Counted from the first letter of the stretch, positions 50,796 through 63,394 are shown. The stretch is 64,000 nt of DNA from Trichuris trichiura (GCA_037903355.1 JBAJFE010000016.1:558001-622000), one strand, 5' to 3'. Translations and numbers: made by a program. Notes: generated by a model from the letters alone, not told the origin.

Positions 50796-53298
50796 AGCGG
50801 GCGCTCTACAAGAAGTAGGTCGTTTTTGGAAGAACAACGAAGCAACGGAAACATGCTCAAGCTGTTAGTCACGTCAGTGACGGAAGTTTTTTCGCGTCAA
50901 CAACCCACCTAAGACGAGAGCGACAATTTCGACATGTCAATTGTTGATAAAGTAAATAATGGCGAAGAGAGAAGCGGCCGGCTGAGATTACGACACGAAT
51001 GGCAGTTCTCGGCTAGATGTCGTCACGCTCGAATTGGCATTGCTCGTTTTGTTAATGCTTCATGCAAAAATTCAAGGACGCCCCATTGGCTGGACAGCCG
51101 CAAAAGGTAAAACTTTAAAAAAAAAGGAGGTTTTGTCCTCGGGACATTAATGGAAAGTAGGTGGCTATTTTTGGTCGACAACGCGTACACTATAGAAATG
51201 ACTGGAAGATTCGTCTTCCCTATTGGTCATAGGACCCAACGATGGATGGATGGTTTGGCGATGATAAAGATTTCGTCGCTAAAAAAAAAACTGGAAAACA
51301 ATTCAAGCAAGCGAAGCGGATTCGTCAAAGCGAATAAAAAGCAGGCAAGCCAAAGGTTATTTAAAGCGACTCTTTTTGCCTACGCTAAATGGGCGCTTTA
51401 ATTCTACTACTCAGCCTACACTCGACTATCGGTGAAGGTAAGTTTAAAAAGGTCCTTTAGTAGAGCAACCTGCCGCATTGATCCTTGGTCCCACGCACCT
51501 CGTCTTGCTTCGTAAGTAATTTGAAGCGGGAAAAAATCAATAGCGGTGAGTCAACTTTGTTTCTCATCATGTAAACTTCAGCACAAAAGAAGACGTATGG
51601 AACGGTTGCGCGTTTGGTGTAGAACAAAGCGGCCGTTCGCTTGCAACGAAGAATAATAATGGTTAAATTATTAAAGAGTATTCCCGTTGGAAAAAGCTGA
51701 CGAAACGCAGTTTGAATAAATCTTATTGATTAGGACCTTTTATCGAATGAACTTCCTTTCGTTAGGAGCAAAACATACCGACACAGTAAGACAACCTGGC
51801 CCAATATTGTTCAGCTTACTTTGTTCCAAGAAGAAGAAGAAGAAGAGTCAGTAGTCAATGTTCCGTCAAGGCATAGCGTAGGCGAACAATGGACTTCTAT
51901 TTTTTTTAAGATAACGGCTCGGTACGGACACTGCCAAAGGGCTTTCACGTGTGGAAGCTTGGCTGATAAGGAAATAGCCGGCGAACACCCTCCGAGCAGT
52001 CTGCCGGAACAATAGACTTAGCGAGTTGGAGACGAAACGAGCAGACGTGAAAAAAAGAAACGTGAAATCAACTCGCCACCTTGTCGAAAATACACCAATC
52101 GCGTAAAGTCCAGTAACTGCGGTGCGCTGCGCTCGTACAAATGATTTTCTCCTATGGAATGTGACGACGGACTGGTTTCTAACCGAATTGGGTGACCCTT
52201 TTACGGCAAAGGAGCCAAAAGGTGCTGGCGCCGACAATAGAATTAAATTGTTGATCTGCAGGTACTGTACAACAATGGCGTGTTAAGCTGTTGCGCCGCT
52301 TGACTGCCCAATGCGCGTAAAAGTGGAACGTAAAGCTAAACGTGGCAAGTTTTGCGCAATTTAAAATTCCGCAAATTCTCCGCTTCGTCGATGATGTCGA
52401 AACTTCGAGGTCAGCGATATGTCATCAGCGAATGACGACAGCTAGCAGCAGCTGTCAAATGATGATGTTTTTAACGCGCGGAAAGAACTAAGCGTGGGCG
52501 GATGGTTGTTTACGCAAGCTTTAATGGGCAGTAACAAAATGATTCGGTTGTTTTTTGTTATTCGCGCCCAGTTTCAAAAAAGTAGCCAAAAGCTAAAACT
52601 CATTTTTGATTGCAGTTTGCTACATTCCGCGCCCCGTTCGTAATTAACGCGCGCGTGCTCTCTAATCGCGCTGCATCTGCTTCGCTCTTCACGTTTGACA
52701 GTTCAAGATAACTCGTAATCTGATATATGCTAAAATCTCGCAAATAAAACGTCGCATCTTTAAAATTGCTGCCAAACAAAAAAAAATAAAATTCAATGCG
52801 ATCTGTGCTTAAAATTGATACGAACTATTCATAAAACTGAAAAAAGTCAGCTTGTTTCTTATACAGTATCCCCTAAAGATGTTCAGGGTGGATCGGAAAA
52901 ACGATTTCAAAGGAAAATTAAGTTAAACGTCGTGCCTGCGTTGAAAACAGCACAGCCAAAAAGAGCAAGTCATTATATAGTATCTTGCATTATGCTGACT
53001 GGCTATTCACGTGTAGGCGACTATCTTACTAACCTGACTGAAAAACTACCCTTCTCTTTCGCTGGACGGAGTCCTGCGTTGCCAAAAACTGTAAGTCAAA
53101 CATCTTTTGAATTTAAGTTGTACTTTCAACGAGTTTTACATCGTCTTTTTTTCGCTACACGTCTTTAGACTTGACCATTGGTGAACTGAGCGGGTCTTAG
53201 CAAATCCGTCTTGCGCTGTTTTAAATTAAGTCTATACGATTTCAGGGTAATTTTGTTCTTAAATAAAGTGCCTACCGAAGCAGAAGCATAATATTTAG
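50796..53298. other. Intergenic, nothing recognised
   Basis: Upstream of ceramide synthase and before the MITE-like repeat that hosts PLE2. Frames of 60-120 codons occur without recognisable domains. Confidence 0.4.
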
Positions 53299-53380
53299 GG
53301 ATCTTGTCTCCTTGGCGCCCCACCGTCGTACTGTAAGTTTGCCAACCATCTTGTTCTGCTTTTATGTAAGCCTAATCCTA
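53299..53380 (-). repeat. Hairpin MITE-like repeat, copy D, left part
   Basis: Reverse-orientation copy of the family at 8462: it starts with the complement of GACAAGATCC and contains ACTGTAAGTTTGCC and CCATCTTGTTCTGC. It is interrupted after 53380 by PLE2. The last 13 bases, AAGCCTAATCCTA, are repeated immediately after the element. Confidence 0.7.
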
Positions 53381-53382
53381 CT

Positions 53383-55341
53383 CCTAAGAACCCCCCGATT
53401 TTAGATATAATTGCCTCCACAGAGTACGGTCTCGCGCAAACCGATCCTAAAGTGGCTAAAGAAATTAAAGGTCACATCTCCAGCCTAGTATTGCGCAACA
53501 ACAACAACAATCGTCCGACCCCAAACCTAAGCAGTTCAGAACGGGGGATCATTAAAAGTCTAAAATCTAGAACGGACATTGTGATTACGAAGGCTGACAA
53601 AGGTAATACGGTTGTTATACTGGATAGGAACATCTACACACAAAAGATAAATGAGCTCCTCAGCAACCCCGTTTACCGTCCCATAAAACAAGACCCGACC
53701 GATAAGACCCGAAAACTTTTGCAAAATATGTTAGACTCCTTCGCCAATGAACCCCAAGACCTTATTTCTAAAATAAACCGTAGTCTCTCATACATCAGTA
53801 ACACTAGGTGCCCTGAACTTTACGGCCTTCCCAAAATCCACAAACCAGGGGTCCCTCTAAGACCAGTTGTCTCCAGCATTAATAGTGTCACCTCAAGACT
53901 TTGTTCATATCTAAAAACTATAATCCAACCCCTAACCGGTAAACGCGAGTCCAATGTTAAAAATTGTAAAGAATTTTGTTCCACACTAAAAGACATAAAA
54001 ATGCAGCCCGGTGACATCATGGTCAGTTACGATGTAAAAGACCTTTTCACAAGCGTTCCCATAAAATATACCATCAACTTGCTTCAAACTCTGTTAGATG
54101 CGGACGACACCATCTTGCAGAGGACGAAATTAAACCCCACCCACATAGTTAAATTAGTGTCGTTCTGCATGCGCGAGGGCAACTACTTCAGATTCCAGGA
54201 TAGTTTCTTCTCACAAAAGGACGGTGCGCCTATGGGCAGTCCACTCTCCCCCATACTTGCGGAGATCTTCATGGAACATCTCGAAGAAAAAGCCTTCAGC
54301 ACTCTGCAAGACTGTGCCCCTCCTATCATTTTCAAAAGATATGTAGACGACATCTTTGCCATCATAAAATCAGGCAGTGAAGAAACTCTCTTGGAACACC
54401 TGAATAGTCTCTTCCCCAACCAGATAACGCTAACCATTGAGAAGGAAAATAATTGTAAACTCCCTTTTCTAGATGTCTTAGTCATTAAACAAGGGAATAA
54501 GTTAAAAACAACAGTTTATAGGAAACCTACCCACTCGGACCGGCACCTAAACTTTTCTTCTCATCACCCTATTTCAGTTAAAAGAGGTATAGTTAAAGGG
54601 ATGGTTGACAGGGCCCTAACGGTTTGTGACCCCGAATATTTAAATACAGAATTAAGACACATTTATAACACACTATGCAGTAACGGATACCCCAGTAAAT
54701 TCATCAATTCCATTATTAAACAGTGCCAACAAAATAAACCTTCATCACCGTCCCCGCCTGATAACCAACAACGCCCGGTGCTGCTCCTTCCCTACTACAG
54801 TGGTTTAAGTGAACGAATCAGGAGACTGGGGCGCTCCTTAAATTTCAACGTGAGATTTAAAAGTTCATGTAATTTTCGTTCGATTGTGAGAAATGACAAG
54901 ATCAAGGTTCCTTTTGACAGCAGACCCGGTGTCATTTACCAAATAAAGTGTGGTTGCAACGCCTCCTACATAGGAGAAACGGGCAACACTTTACTTAAGA
55001 GATTCGGCCAACACATGAAGAATGTGTTGACATACAAGAACGCCGAACGAAGACTCAATGGGATACAGGCCACCGGCCGAGGGCGTCCACCGACAACGGA
55101 CCCTCGAAAAGCCATGGAGAACGCGATAAGTGCCTCAGTGATCGTTGAGCACGCATCTCGGTGCACACTCGACCCGCACCCGAAGATCATATGCCACGAA
55201 AACTTATTACATCTTAGGCGTATTAAGGAGGCTCTGTACATCCAGAGCAACTCCACTATCAATCGCGACAATGGCGTGGAGGTTAGTGAAGTATGGGCTG
55301 CGCCGATTAATAAATTCCAATGCTGCGCCCTACCCAACTAA
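53383..55341 (+). CDS. Penelope-type reverse transcriptase with GIY-YIG endonuclease (5' partial)
   Basis: 652 codons with no stop and no ATG near the 5' end, consistent with 5' truncation. The RT domain shows ITKADKGNTVVILDR (about residue 65), YGLPKIHKPGVPLRPVVSS, IMVSYDVKDLFTSVPI, GAPMGSPLSPILAEIFMEHL and the catalytic YVDD (about residue 320), followed by PFLDVLVI and YRKPTHSDRHLNF. The GIY-YIG endonuclease begins near residue 515 (VIYQIKC, then SYIGETGN) and the C terminus has RRIKEALYIQSN. This architecture defines GIY-YIG-bearing Penelope-like elements, which nick target DNA and reverse-transcribe from the nick. It shares the domain order with PLE1, but with many substitutions. The copy may be able to make a truncated protein but lacks its own start. 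Confidence 0.92.
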   Translation, partial: PKNPPILDIIASTEYGLAQTDPKVAKEIKGHISSLVLRNNNNNRPTPNLSSSERGIIKSLKSRTDIVITKADKGNTVVILDRNIYTQKINELLSNPVYRPIKQDPTDKTRKLLQNMLDSFANEPQDLISKINRSLSYISNTRCPELYGLPKIHKPGVPLRPVVSSINSVTSRLCSYLKTIIQPLTGKRESNVKNCKEFCSTLKDIKMQPGDIMVSYDVKDLFTSVPIKYTINLLQTLLDADDTILQRTKLNPTHIVKLVSFCMREGNYFRFQDSFFSQKDGAPMGSPLSPILAEIFMEHLEEKAFSTLQDCAPPIIFKRYVDDIFAIIKSGSEETLLEHLNSLFPNQITLTIEKENNCKLPFLDVLVIKQGNKLKTTVYRKPTHSDRHLNFSSHHPISVKRGIVKGMVDRALTVCDPEYLNTELRHIYNTLCSNGYPSKFINSIIKQCQQNKPSSPSPPDNQQRPVLLLPYYSGLSERIRRLGRSLNFNVRFKSSCNFRSIVRNDKIKVPFDSRPGVIYQIKCGCNASYIGETGNTLLKRFGQHMKNVLTYKNAERRLNGIQATGRGRPPTTDPRKAMENAISASVIVEHASRCTLDPHPKIICHENLLHLRRIKEALYIQSNSTINRDNGVEVSEVWAAPINKFQCCALPN

Positions 55342-55409
55342 TCAAACACCCATTGTACCTATGCGCTATATAAACCCCTTACCGAATAAACACCTTCCCC
55401 CCAACACTG

Positions 55410-55447
55410 CTGACGACGGAACACGAGCAGTTCCGAAACGTACGGTA
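55410..55447 (+). other. Hammerhead-like hairpin in PLE2 3' tail
   Basis: CTGACGA is followed by a six-pair stem (CGGAAC / GTTCCG) with a 7-nt loop, then AAAC, a short loop and GGTA. The order matches the motif at 27024 in PLE1 even though the stem sequences differ, so base pairing rather than sequence is conserved. It is consistent with the hammerhead ribozymes reported from Penelope-like elements, but stem I is not evident. Confidence 0.4.
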
Positions 55448-55566
55448 TACAAATTGTTCTGTATTTTCTCCTACAATTTGCTCATCCATCCGTTGTTAGG
55501 GCATTTTGAAGTTTACTTACAGATACATTCAACAGGCCAAACCCGTGAATCTGAAGATCTACTATG

Positions 55567-55707
55567 AAGCCTAATCCTAAGCATAAGGCGTATGTCTTGG
55601 TTTAGATTTGGATAAGGGCAAAAAAGGGTGTTTAGCATGCTCCTCTGTAAAGGTACAACAAGTTAAGGGAACCCTTGTAAGAAAGGAACCCGCATTTCTG
55701 AAATGAC
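55567..55707 (-). repeat. Hairpin MITE-like repeat, copy D, right part
   Basis: Continues the repeat interrupted by PLE2. After the duplicated AAGCCTAATCCTA come blocks complementary to the 5' half of the other copies: ATAAGGGCAAAA and AGAAAGGAACCCGCATTTC, the latter being the inverse of the GAAATGCAGGTTCC block. Confidence 0.65.
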
Positions 55708-58700
55708 AAGGCGTATAAGAGACATGATCCATATTTAGTTTCTTGGTGATGGTAGTTTTCTGCCAGCAAGCAAACTTCACCCTAGAAGATTGAAAATATC
55801 ACTCAAAACATAAGCAGTCGATAGGCAAAGATAATCTGCCTGTCTGGCATCAGCAAACACTAGTCAAAAAATATGGCTATGGAAGTATTAGCCTTTCTTA
55901 CGCTTCATTTAACTACGGCAGTTGAGGCGGTTGCAGCGATTGGCTGTATGCTGTATTATGTGCCCATGAAATTTTCTGCATTCAAGCGTTGCAAAATTGG
56001 CGGCACCATTTCCCGCATTTTCACGAAATTCAATAATGCAGGCTTATTCGCGCGGAAAAAATTTTCATAATTTCTAAGCTTGCAACGTGGAGTGACAAAA
56101 GGACCCCAGGGGACCGGAAGTGCCACGCGACAAGAATTCAGTCTACCTTATTGTCTGGAAATACTTTTGAATAGAAAAAAATTTTAAAATGTCATGCAAG
56201 CATTCAAATGTCTTGCCAGAGATTGAATTAAGCCTTTAGCTGAAGCCAATAATTGAGCTTGCAGAACTGACATAGCAATCAATACAATTTTTGATGCGGA
56301 GGTACCATTGATTATTTTGATAAAAGTTGAACCAGTAAAACAGATATTAAAGCAAAATACCTTTTGTAGAATAGCGTATATTCGATAAAACATATTATCC
56401 ATACGTAAAACAAGGCATTATGCGTAGAAAGAGAGCAATGCGATGCCAGTATTCCGTAAACTAGAAGACCTAACGCTGAAGCAGACAGTTATTGCTAACT
56501 GATGCATTGACAGCTTTGGTGAACTAATTAATCCGGAAAATAAAGCCACTGCGACTTTATTAGCCGGCAAAGATGCCTAGCTTCACAAGGCATATTTTTG
56601 CAATGAGAACTTTGAACATTGAAAGGCAAGTTAGCTTCTATGGTAAAGGAGTCAACATTACATAAAGTCTTATAAACCTGAAAGCCGTTAGCGGTGTGCT
56701 TAGCGCGATCATTGAAGGTAGCTGACTTAAAACAAGAGTTTCCGTGTTGCAGTAGCAAGAACACGTAGCCAGTCGTACGGTAAAACTACGTAGATTCATA
56801 TCGAGTTCAAAACTCCTTAGATTCAAGCGAGTCTGACTTGGCAACGACATTTCAAATATTTCACCTTCTGGCACTTTCTAATGATTCAATCGATAACGAA
56901 GCGGAGTATGCGTTACTGCTTTTAGAAACGCGCCCTAAAGCAGATTTTGCTCTAATAGGAATTGCTTTAAGAACTGCTGAATCTATTCGCAAAGGCTAAG
57001 ACCAATAAAAAAAGCGTATTTTAAAAGTCGAAATTAGCAGTACGAATAGCATAATATATTTTTATCAAAAGCTATCCCGCCATTAAAGTTTATTTCATAG
57101 AAAGCAGCCCAATTATGGAACTTCCATAAAAACATTTGCGCGCGCAAATTCTGCTCTCGAAACGCAGGTTGCGCAGGGGTCGACAGGGTAACTAATAAAT
57201 CTTTCCTGTTCAATAATACTGGCTGGCGATCAGACTGTGGTCCCTTCTGCAGCAAAAAATGAATTTAACTTTTTGTTTTAAATTTAAATCTATTCGCTTG
57301 AAGCGCTTCGATGACAAAATCTTCTGACCACAGGTTCGATTGTTAGGAGTTGGAAGAGTCCCATTGTTTTTTGTAATGACCTTTCTGATTGACAGGAAAC
57401 GTTTCACAAGATTGATATAGTTCAATCAGCAAATGGAAGGTTACTTATCAGCATAGATGACAGCTTTATTCATGTACGCGAAGCGGAGCGCATGCTAATG
57501 AACTTGCCATTTGAAGTCCTCAGCGTTTGAGGATAGAAGAAATTATCTTGAACCTCTGAACTAACCGTAGTTACAAAACAGCATTTCTTTTTTACGTTTT
57601 TCAAAATCAACTGATGATGTAAACTGGAAAAGACTTTTTAGTACGCAGCTGCACGATTTTCACTTAGTCGAACTTTATATGGAAAGGGAAACGCGTTCTG
57701 AAATTTCAGTTATGCAGATTAAAACCAGATCTGCAACACTGTATAATTTCGCAGCTTTTAGGCGTCCACGGTTTGCACTTGGTATGCTGTACAAGAAAAG
57801 CATGCATAACGGTTGCACAATGATTAATGCTGCTTAATATGGCACATAGGCACTGTAATTGCTCAAGTTGCAATCCATACGGCTTTTCTGGCTAACGGAA
57901 ATTGCATTTAACGCAAGTGCTTCATTAGCCATTGCTTTTCCTCACTCTCCCTTCAGTTAATTTGAATAGTATTACTGATAATTAGGTTTGCATATTAAAG
58001 AGTGAAAATAATTTCTGTTACAAAGCGCTATGAGGGAAGAGCATTAATTTCTAATGCGAGTCGCATTTTAACTTGCCGACGTAAAGGGCATCATGAATTG
58101 ATTGACGCTATTAGCCGGAAATGAAAAATTCATTTGGCTTTGTATTGACGATCATTACGCGAGTAATAAAAATGTTTCTAATTGCTTCTCCCTCTTAACG
58201 TTGAATTAAAATTTAAAATAAGAGCAGCGAAGCGTCCTCCCGCGTTTTACGTTTTGCTTCAAGTGACGAACTCGTGTAAGAAACGGAAAGAACGCTCAGC
58301 AGTTGTTCTGTCAAGCTAAATGTGTTCTATACGCGAAATAAAACTTGAAATTTCATGAATGACAATGGGAAAATAACCTAAGATGGAGATAAACATGACG
58401 GAGTACCCGAAACTTGCCTGCCCGCTCTGAGTAAAAGTGGGAAGGCGAAGTAGTCTGTAGTAATGAAATATGAAGTCGAGAGAAAATTGAGATTCCTTAT
58501 ATTCACACTAAATAAAATAATGAAGTTCTCACAAACGTGTTCGACTGGCAAAACATATATGATGGGGATTTAAACAATTAACCGACAGCTTTATTTAGTA
58601 GAGCATGAATGTATTAATGATGTACTTCTCTTAGTTCAACATGAATTTATAGAAGTGGAAGATGTTAACAAAAATGTTATTGATTACTGTAACCCTGCGG

Positions 58701-59032
58701 ATCAAAATTTATAAAACGAACCTGAAAACATTTTTCTAAAAATTAAATTAACTACAGTGCCTGCATTCATTTTTTAATATACAGAATGCGATTCACGTAA
58801 CGCATCATTAGGAGTTTTAAAGAGGTGTTAAGGTTCGTCAGACACTTTATCACTGCGTTTGCTGCTCGACGCACAAAATTGTATCTGATTTGAACAAGCT
58901 GACACTAGCGTGAATATTTTCGGCTTCTGTTGAAAATTCTTCAATGGCCTGTCAACTTAAGAGCAAATACAGCCTAAATTTTGAAGCATCTCTGAGGATG
59001 TGAAGGCAGTTGAAGCACCGTTCCCTTTTCGA
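55708..59032. other. Intergenic, nothing recognised
   Basis: A+T-rich DNA with only short, unsupported frames. Confidence 0.4.
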
Positions 59033-59230
59033 ACTTACCGTCTGGGAAATGCAGGTTCCTTTCTGCAAAGCATGCAGCCATCCTATTCTGCATTAACCGG
59101 CGAGAGTGCTGATCATCTTATTCTGCCCTTACGTTAGCCTAAGCCATAATATAAGCTATACATGTTGGGTTAACTTTAAGTAAAGATGAAACAGGATCGT
59201 TAGCAAATTTACTGTTCTGACAACAGGACT
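59033..59230 (+). repeat. Hairpin MITE-like repeat, copy C
   Basis: The most diverged copy of the family at 8462. GGGAAATGCAGGTTCC, the inverted pair around TTATTCTGCCCTTACG and AAGATGAAACAGGAT, and AGCAAATTTACTG are recognisable. It lies about 300 bp upstream of the glycyl-tRNA synthetase start. Confidence 0.6.
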
Positions 59231-59531
59231 GCTAGAAAACAGAATTCCACTTATCCACTAAGCGCTGAAAATAGGGCGCTTTCATAGTGAAACAGAAACG
59301 AACATTATTGTAGTAATTACGCCCACATTAACCGCTTTTTGAAGTTGAACCCAAAAAAGTTCGCTTCTAACAAGGCTAAAGAAATATGAACTAAAATTGA
59401 AGAAGAGTTTCATCTCATGTAAGATAGGCTGCCTTCAATGGGAGTTTTGTAATACGACACCGGGCGCATTAGAGTTTGTACCTGAAAATCATTTTCGACA
59501 AACTGTGATGCTGGAGCAATTTGCCCAGTGA

Positions 59532-62500
59532 ATGATAGGATTCGCTTGTTCGAAACGCATTGTTGGTTGTGCGTTTTGTCTAAGATCATATTGTACAGGA
59601 GAACGTTTTAGCCGCAAGAAACAGATACTACGTTCCTTAATATTGAAAAACATGCAAGATCCCGCCATCGAAGAAGTGCTTCAACCGTTGCGGGAGTCCG
59701 TTAAACGACAGGTGGGCAAAAAATAGACAGATCATTATTGTCCGTTTTAATTTTTGTTACTACCGAACTGACAAGCATTTCGCCCCTACTTTCGATAGGC
59801 TTTGTAAGCTATTCGTGGTTTTAACTACATTTTATTCCGAGACAGTTTATTGTACTGGTATAACTCTGCGCTGTTCTGGACTTGACGTTTTCACTGTATT
59901 ACGTTTCAGTGACGTACGTAGTTTTAGAACAGTTGTTGTAATGTATCGTTCGTTGCAGGCTCCACCTTTCAGCTATTGTGAAAGTGAACAGGCTGAAAGA
60001 ATTGGCGCTCGTGATAGTTATCTGCTGCAACAACAGTTGCTATAGGCGCTTTTTAAAAGACGCTTATACGGTGTTAACCCCGTTGGGCGTCGGTTGTTCC
60101 ATAATGCATATTGAATACGATAGACTATCGCTTTCGTTTAATTATAAAATGCTTAGTTTCAGCTTCTGTTACACCGTGTACGACGTAACGTCTTTATTCA
60201 CTTCATTTTATGAATGAACGATAATAACAGTTTACGCGTTGAAAATGCTTTAGGACGAACACGTTGAAAATTTGAAAAAGAACGGATCGACGAAAGACGA
60301 ACTGGTACACGCATTGATGAGTTTGAAGCTGAAGAAAAAAGCTTTGAAAAACAAGGTATGCTTTTAGCTACAAGTTTGTCCTCGCGTCAGCCGAACCTTT
60401 CAGGAGGAGGAACTGTTGCGGGAACTTGAGCCCTTCGACAGATTCAAAATGGAAGACCTATTGAAGAGGCGTTTCTTCTACGACCAATCATTTTCAATCT
60501 ATGGCGGTGAGCCTGAAAATATTTATTCCACCGTAGCCCGCCGACTACCGCCAGTCTTTTTTGCTTAGGAATTGCCGGCCTTTACGACTACGGGCCCGTT
60601 GGATGCGCTATGAAGGCAAACATCATACAGCTATGGAGGCGCCATTTCATTCTCGAAGACAGTATGCTTGAAGTTGACTGCTCTATGCTTACTCCGGAAG
60701 CTGTTTTAAGGTAATCTTAAGCGCTAGGTTCAATTTCAAATTTAAAATCTCGCTTAGGGCCTCCGGTCACGTGGAACGCTTTTGCGACTACATGGTTAAG
60801 GATAAGAAAACAGACGAATGCTTTCGGGCTGATCATCTGATCAAAGGTAGCAAGCAGGTTCAACCGTATCCTCCATTTAGTATTTTTTTTTATTAAGCCC
60901 ATTTGGAAAAAAAGTTACAAGATGGAAAAGTGAACGAAAATTTGAAAAAAGAATACGAAGATGTCTTGAAAAAGGCACTGACTCCCGCCGGCAGGTCGCC
61001 TCCTAGTTCTAAGCGGTAGTTTATTTTCAGCTGGACGGTTTCACTTGGCAGGAAATGCAGGCAGTAATTGAAAAATACGGTATGAAGTCTCCGGTCACTG
61101 GAAACGACCTGTCGGAGCCGTTGGCCTTTAATTTAATGTTTCCAACGTCCATTGGTCCAACCGGTTTGGTACCGGGGTACGTCAAGCCATATTCCGATCC
61201 TTGGTTATGCTTACTTATTAATATTTTTAATTTGCATAGATATCTGCGACCGGAAACCGCTCAGGGCATTTTTGTCAACTTCAAACGCCTGCTTCAGTTC
61301 AATCAAGGCAAGTTGCCTTTTGCCGCGGCTCAGATAGGCACTGGTTTTCGAAATGAGATTTCCCCTCGGCAAGGCCTCATCCGCGTGAGGTCAGTTAGGC
61401 TTTTCCGAGCTTATTAGAAGCCTTAAAAATAGACTCGCCTGTTGAATAGGGAGTTCACAATGGCAGAAGTGGAACATTTTGTTGATCCCGCGAACAAGCA
61501 GCATCCCAAATTCAAAGATGTGCAATTTTACGAAATACCCCTTTTCTCTGCTTGCGGTCAGCTAAGCGGAGGTCAGGTTGAAGTTTATCAACTTAAAGAG
61601 GCGGTATCAACGGTTCGTCCATACCTCTCTTTACGAAGTTGCTCTTTCGAGTGACGTATTTTATAGGGTTTGATCAATAATGAAACGCTTGGCTACTATA
61701 TGGCTCGAGTGCATCAGTTTTTGTTAATGGTTGGCGTCGATCCAAAGAAATTACGATTTCGGCAGCATCTTTCCAACGAGATGGCTCATTACGCCACCGA
61801 CTGCTGGGATGCTGAATGTCATACGTCTCATGTAGCAATTGTTCCTCGGTACCGACTTTGGTTACAGCCACACCTGTTTTAAGGGCTGGATAGAGTGTGT
61901 AGGCATAGCAGATCGTTCCTGCTACGACCTGTTGCAGCATAGCAAAGCAACAGGCGTTAAACTTGTAGCCGAGAAGCATCTCGCCACACCGAAGAAAGTT
62001 ACCGGTACTCGTTGTGTTCCCGATAAGCGCGCCATTGGAATGCAGTACAGAGGAGATGCCGCTTCTGTTTTGAAATATCTGGAAGCAATGTCCGAAGAAG
62101 AATGTACCGAACTTGCGGACCAACTGGACAAAGCAGGGTTGGTCTTGCGAATAATTCTGCTTTCAAAAGCGACGCCTCTCATTCAGGACAGTTGAAGTAA
62201 ACTGTAATGGCAAGTGCTTCAACATTACGAAGGAGATGTGCCGCATGGAACCATTCTCCAAGATAGTTCACGTCGAAGAATTCGTTCCGTCCGTCATTGA
62301 ACCTTCGTTCGGCATTGGCCGGATAATGTACGCCGTCTGCGAGCACAGTTTTCGAACGCGAAAAGACGACGAACAGCGTACGGTAGGGTGCAACTTGCTT
62401 ATTACTTAAATTCAAATTTTCAAACGTTTTTTTTAGTATCTGGCTCTGCCCGCGGTAGTTGCGCCTTACAAATGCTCCATTCTGCCGCTCAGCGCGCATT

Positions 62501-62958
62501 CGGAATTCCAGCCATTTATACAGCGTCTTTGTACGATTGACTAATGCGCCCTTTGCATGTACGCTATATGTTGGTTTTCTATTTTCAGCCACGCTACTTA
62601 CTGAGCTAAACGTAAGCCACAAAATAGACGACAGCGGTGGCTCCATAGGAAGACGTTACGCGCGCACGGACGAAATTGCCATACCGTTCGCTATAACCAT
62701 CGATTTCGACACGTTGTCATTCCCTCACTCGGCTACTCTGCGAGAACGAGATAGCATGATGCAAGTTCGTACCCCGGTAAGCGTTGCTGAACTTGAAATT
62801 CTTTTTTTATTTAAATTCTCTACCGTACTCTGCAGCTTGACGAATTGCCCGGCATTATCAACGCTTTGGTTTGCGGTACGTTGTCATGGGAAGAAATTTT
62901 GGGCAAATTTCCCAAGTTTGTGCAGCAAGAATCGTCCAGGAGGGAGAACGGCGCCTAG
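59532..62958 (+). CDS. Glycyl-tRNA synthetase, probable dual-targeted
   Basis: Class II synthetase that charges tRNA-Gly. Fifteen exons (59532..59711, 60254..60355, 60404..60506, 60569..60710, 60758..60846, 60898..60974, 61031..61176, 61240..61389, 61450..61603, 61667..61831, 61884..62137, 62187..62382, 62437..62530, 62589..62776, 62836..62958) give 720 residues (human 739). A WHEP domain (about residues 42-95) is followed by [62 protein letters not shown] (motif 2), [21 protein letters not shown] (motif 3), and the anticodon-binding domain with [12 protein letters not shown]. The first ATG, directly preceded by an in-frame TGA, adds 40 residues rich in Arg/Lys/Ser/Cys with only one acidic residue, like a mitochondrial presequence; the second ATG (59652, MQDPAIEE) would start the cytosolic form, as in other animals. 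Intron 60975..61030 has a GC donor. Confidence 0.96.
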
Positions 62959-63394
62959 GCTATAAGCGTCAAGAAAAAAAATGGCAAAATTCGACCTTTG
63001 TTTTAGGCATTGTTCAAAAGTCTTAGGCTTGTCGTTTAAATTTTTTGTTTGTTTGTACGGCAAGGTGACGCGTTCTAATAATAATTTTCCAGTCTTCCTT
63101 CGGTTCAGTCTCTTAGGTGAATTATGCAAATGCAAAAAATCGAGCTGTAAGTAAACCCTTTGAGCCGTCGATCGATAATTAAGCCCTTTCTTTATGGTTA
63201 GCCTTCGAACCTTCCAGCTTACGCTAATTATCCAAGCTTCTGAATTTCTCCAGACATAATATTGTATTGTTTTTTGCTCTGTTAAAGTGTGCATATTAAT
63301 GACCTCTGACCGTGGTGAATAAATTTAAATATTTCCGAGGTTGCACAGCAGCAGTTCATAAAGTGAAATAGCTGCCTTTATTTCTGTAAAAGCA

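Larger units (their letters stand above)
53381..55566 (+). mobile_element. Penelope-like retroelement PLE2 (5'-truncated)
   Basis: A 2.2-kb insertion flanked by a 13-bp direct repeat (AAGCCTAATCCTA at 53368..53380 and 55567..55579), the target-site duplication. It contains one uninterrupted RT plus GIY-YIG frame and a 225-bp 3' tail. The 5' end is missing relative to PLE1, whose protein has about 80 more residues before the matching position. The intact frame and clean duplication indicate a recent insertion. Confidence 0.85.

Noticed and set aside
51866..52237. 123-codon minus-strand frame
   Set aside because: No domain, partly overlapped by a frame on the other strand and without splice partners.
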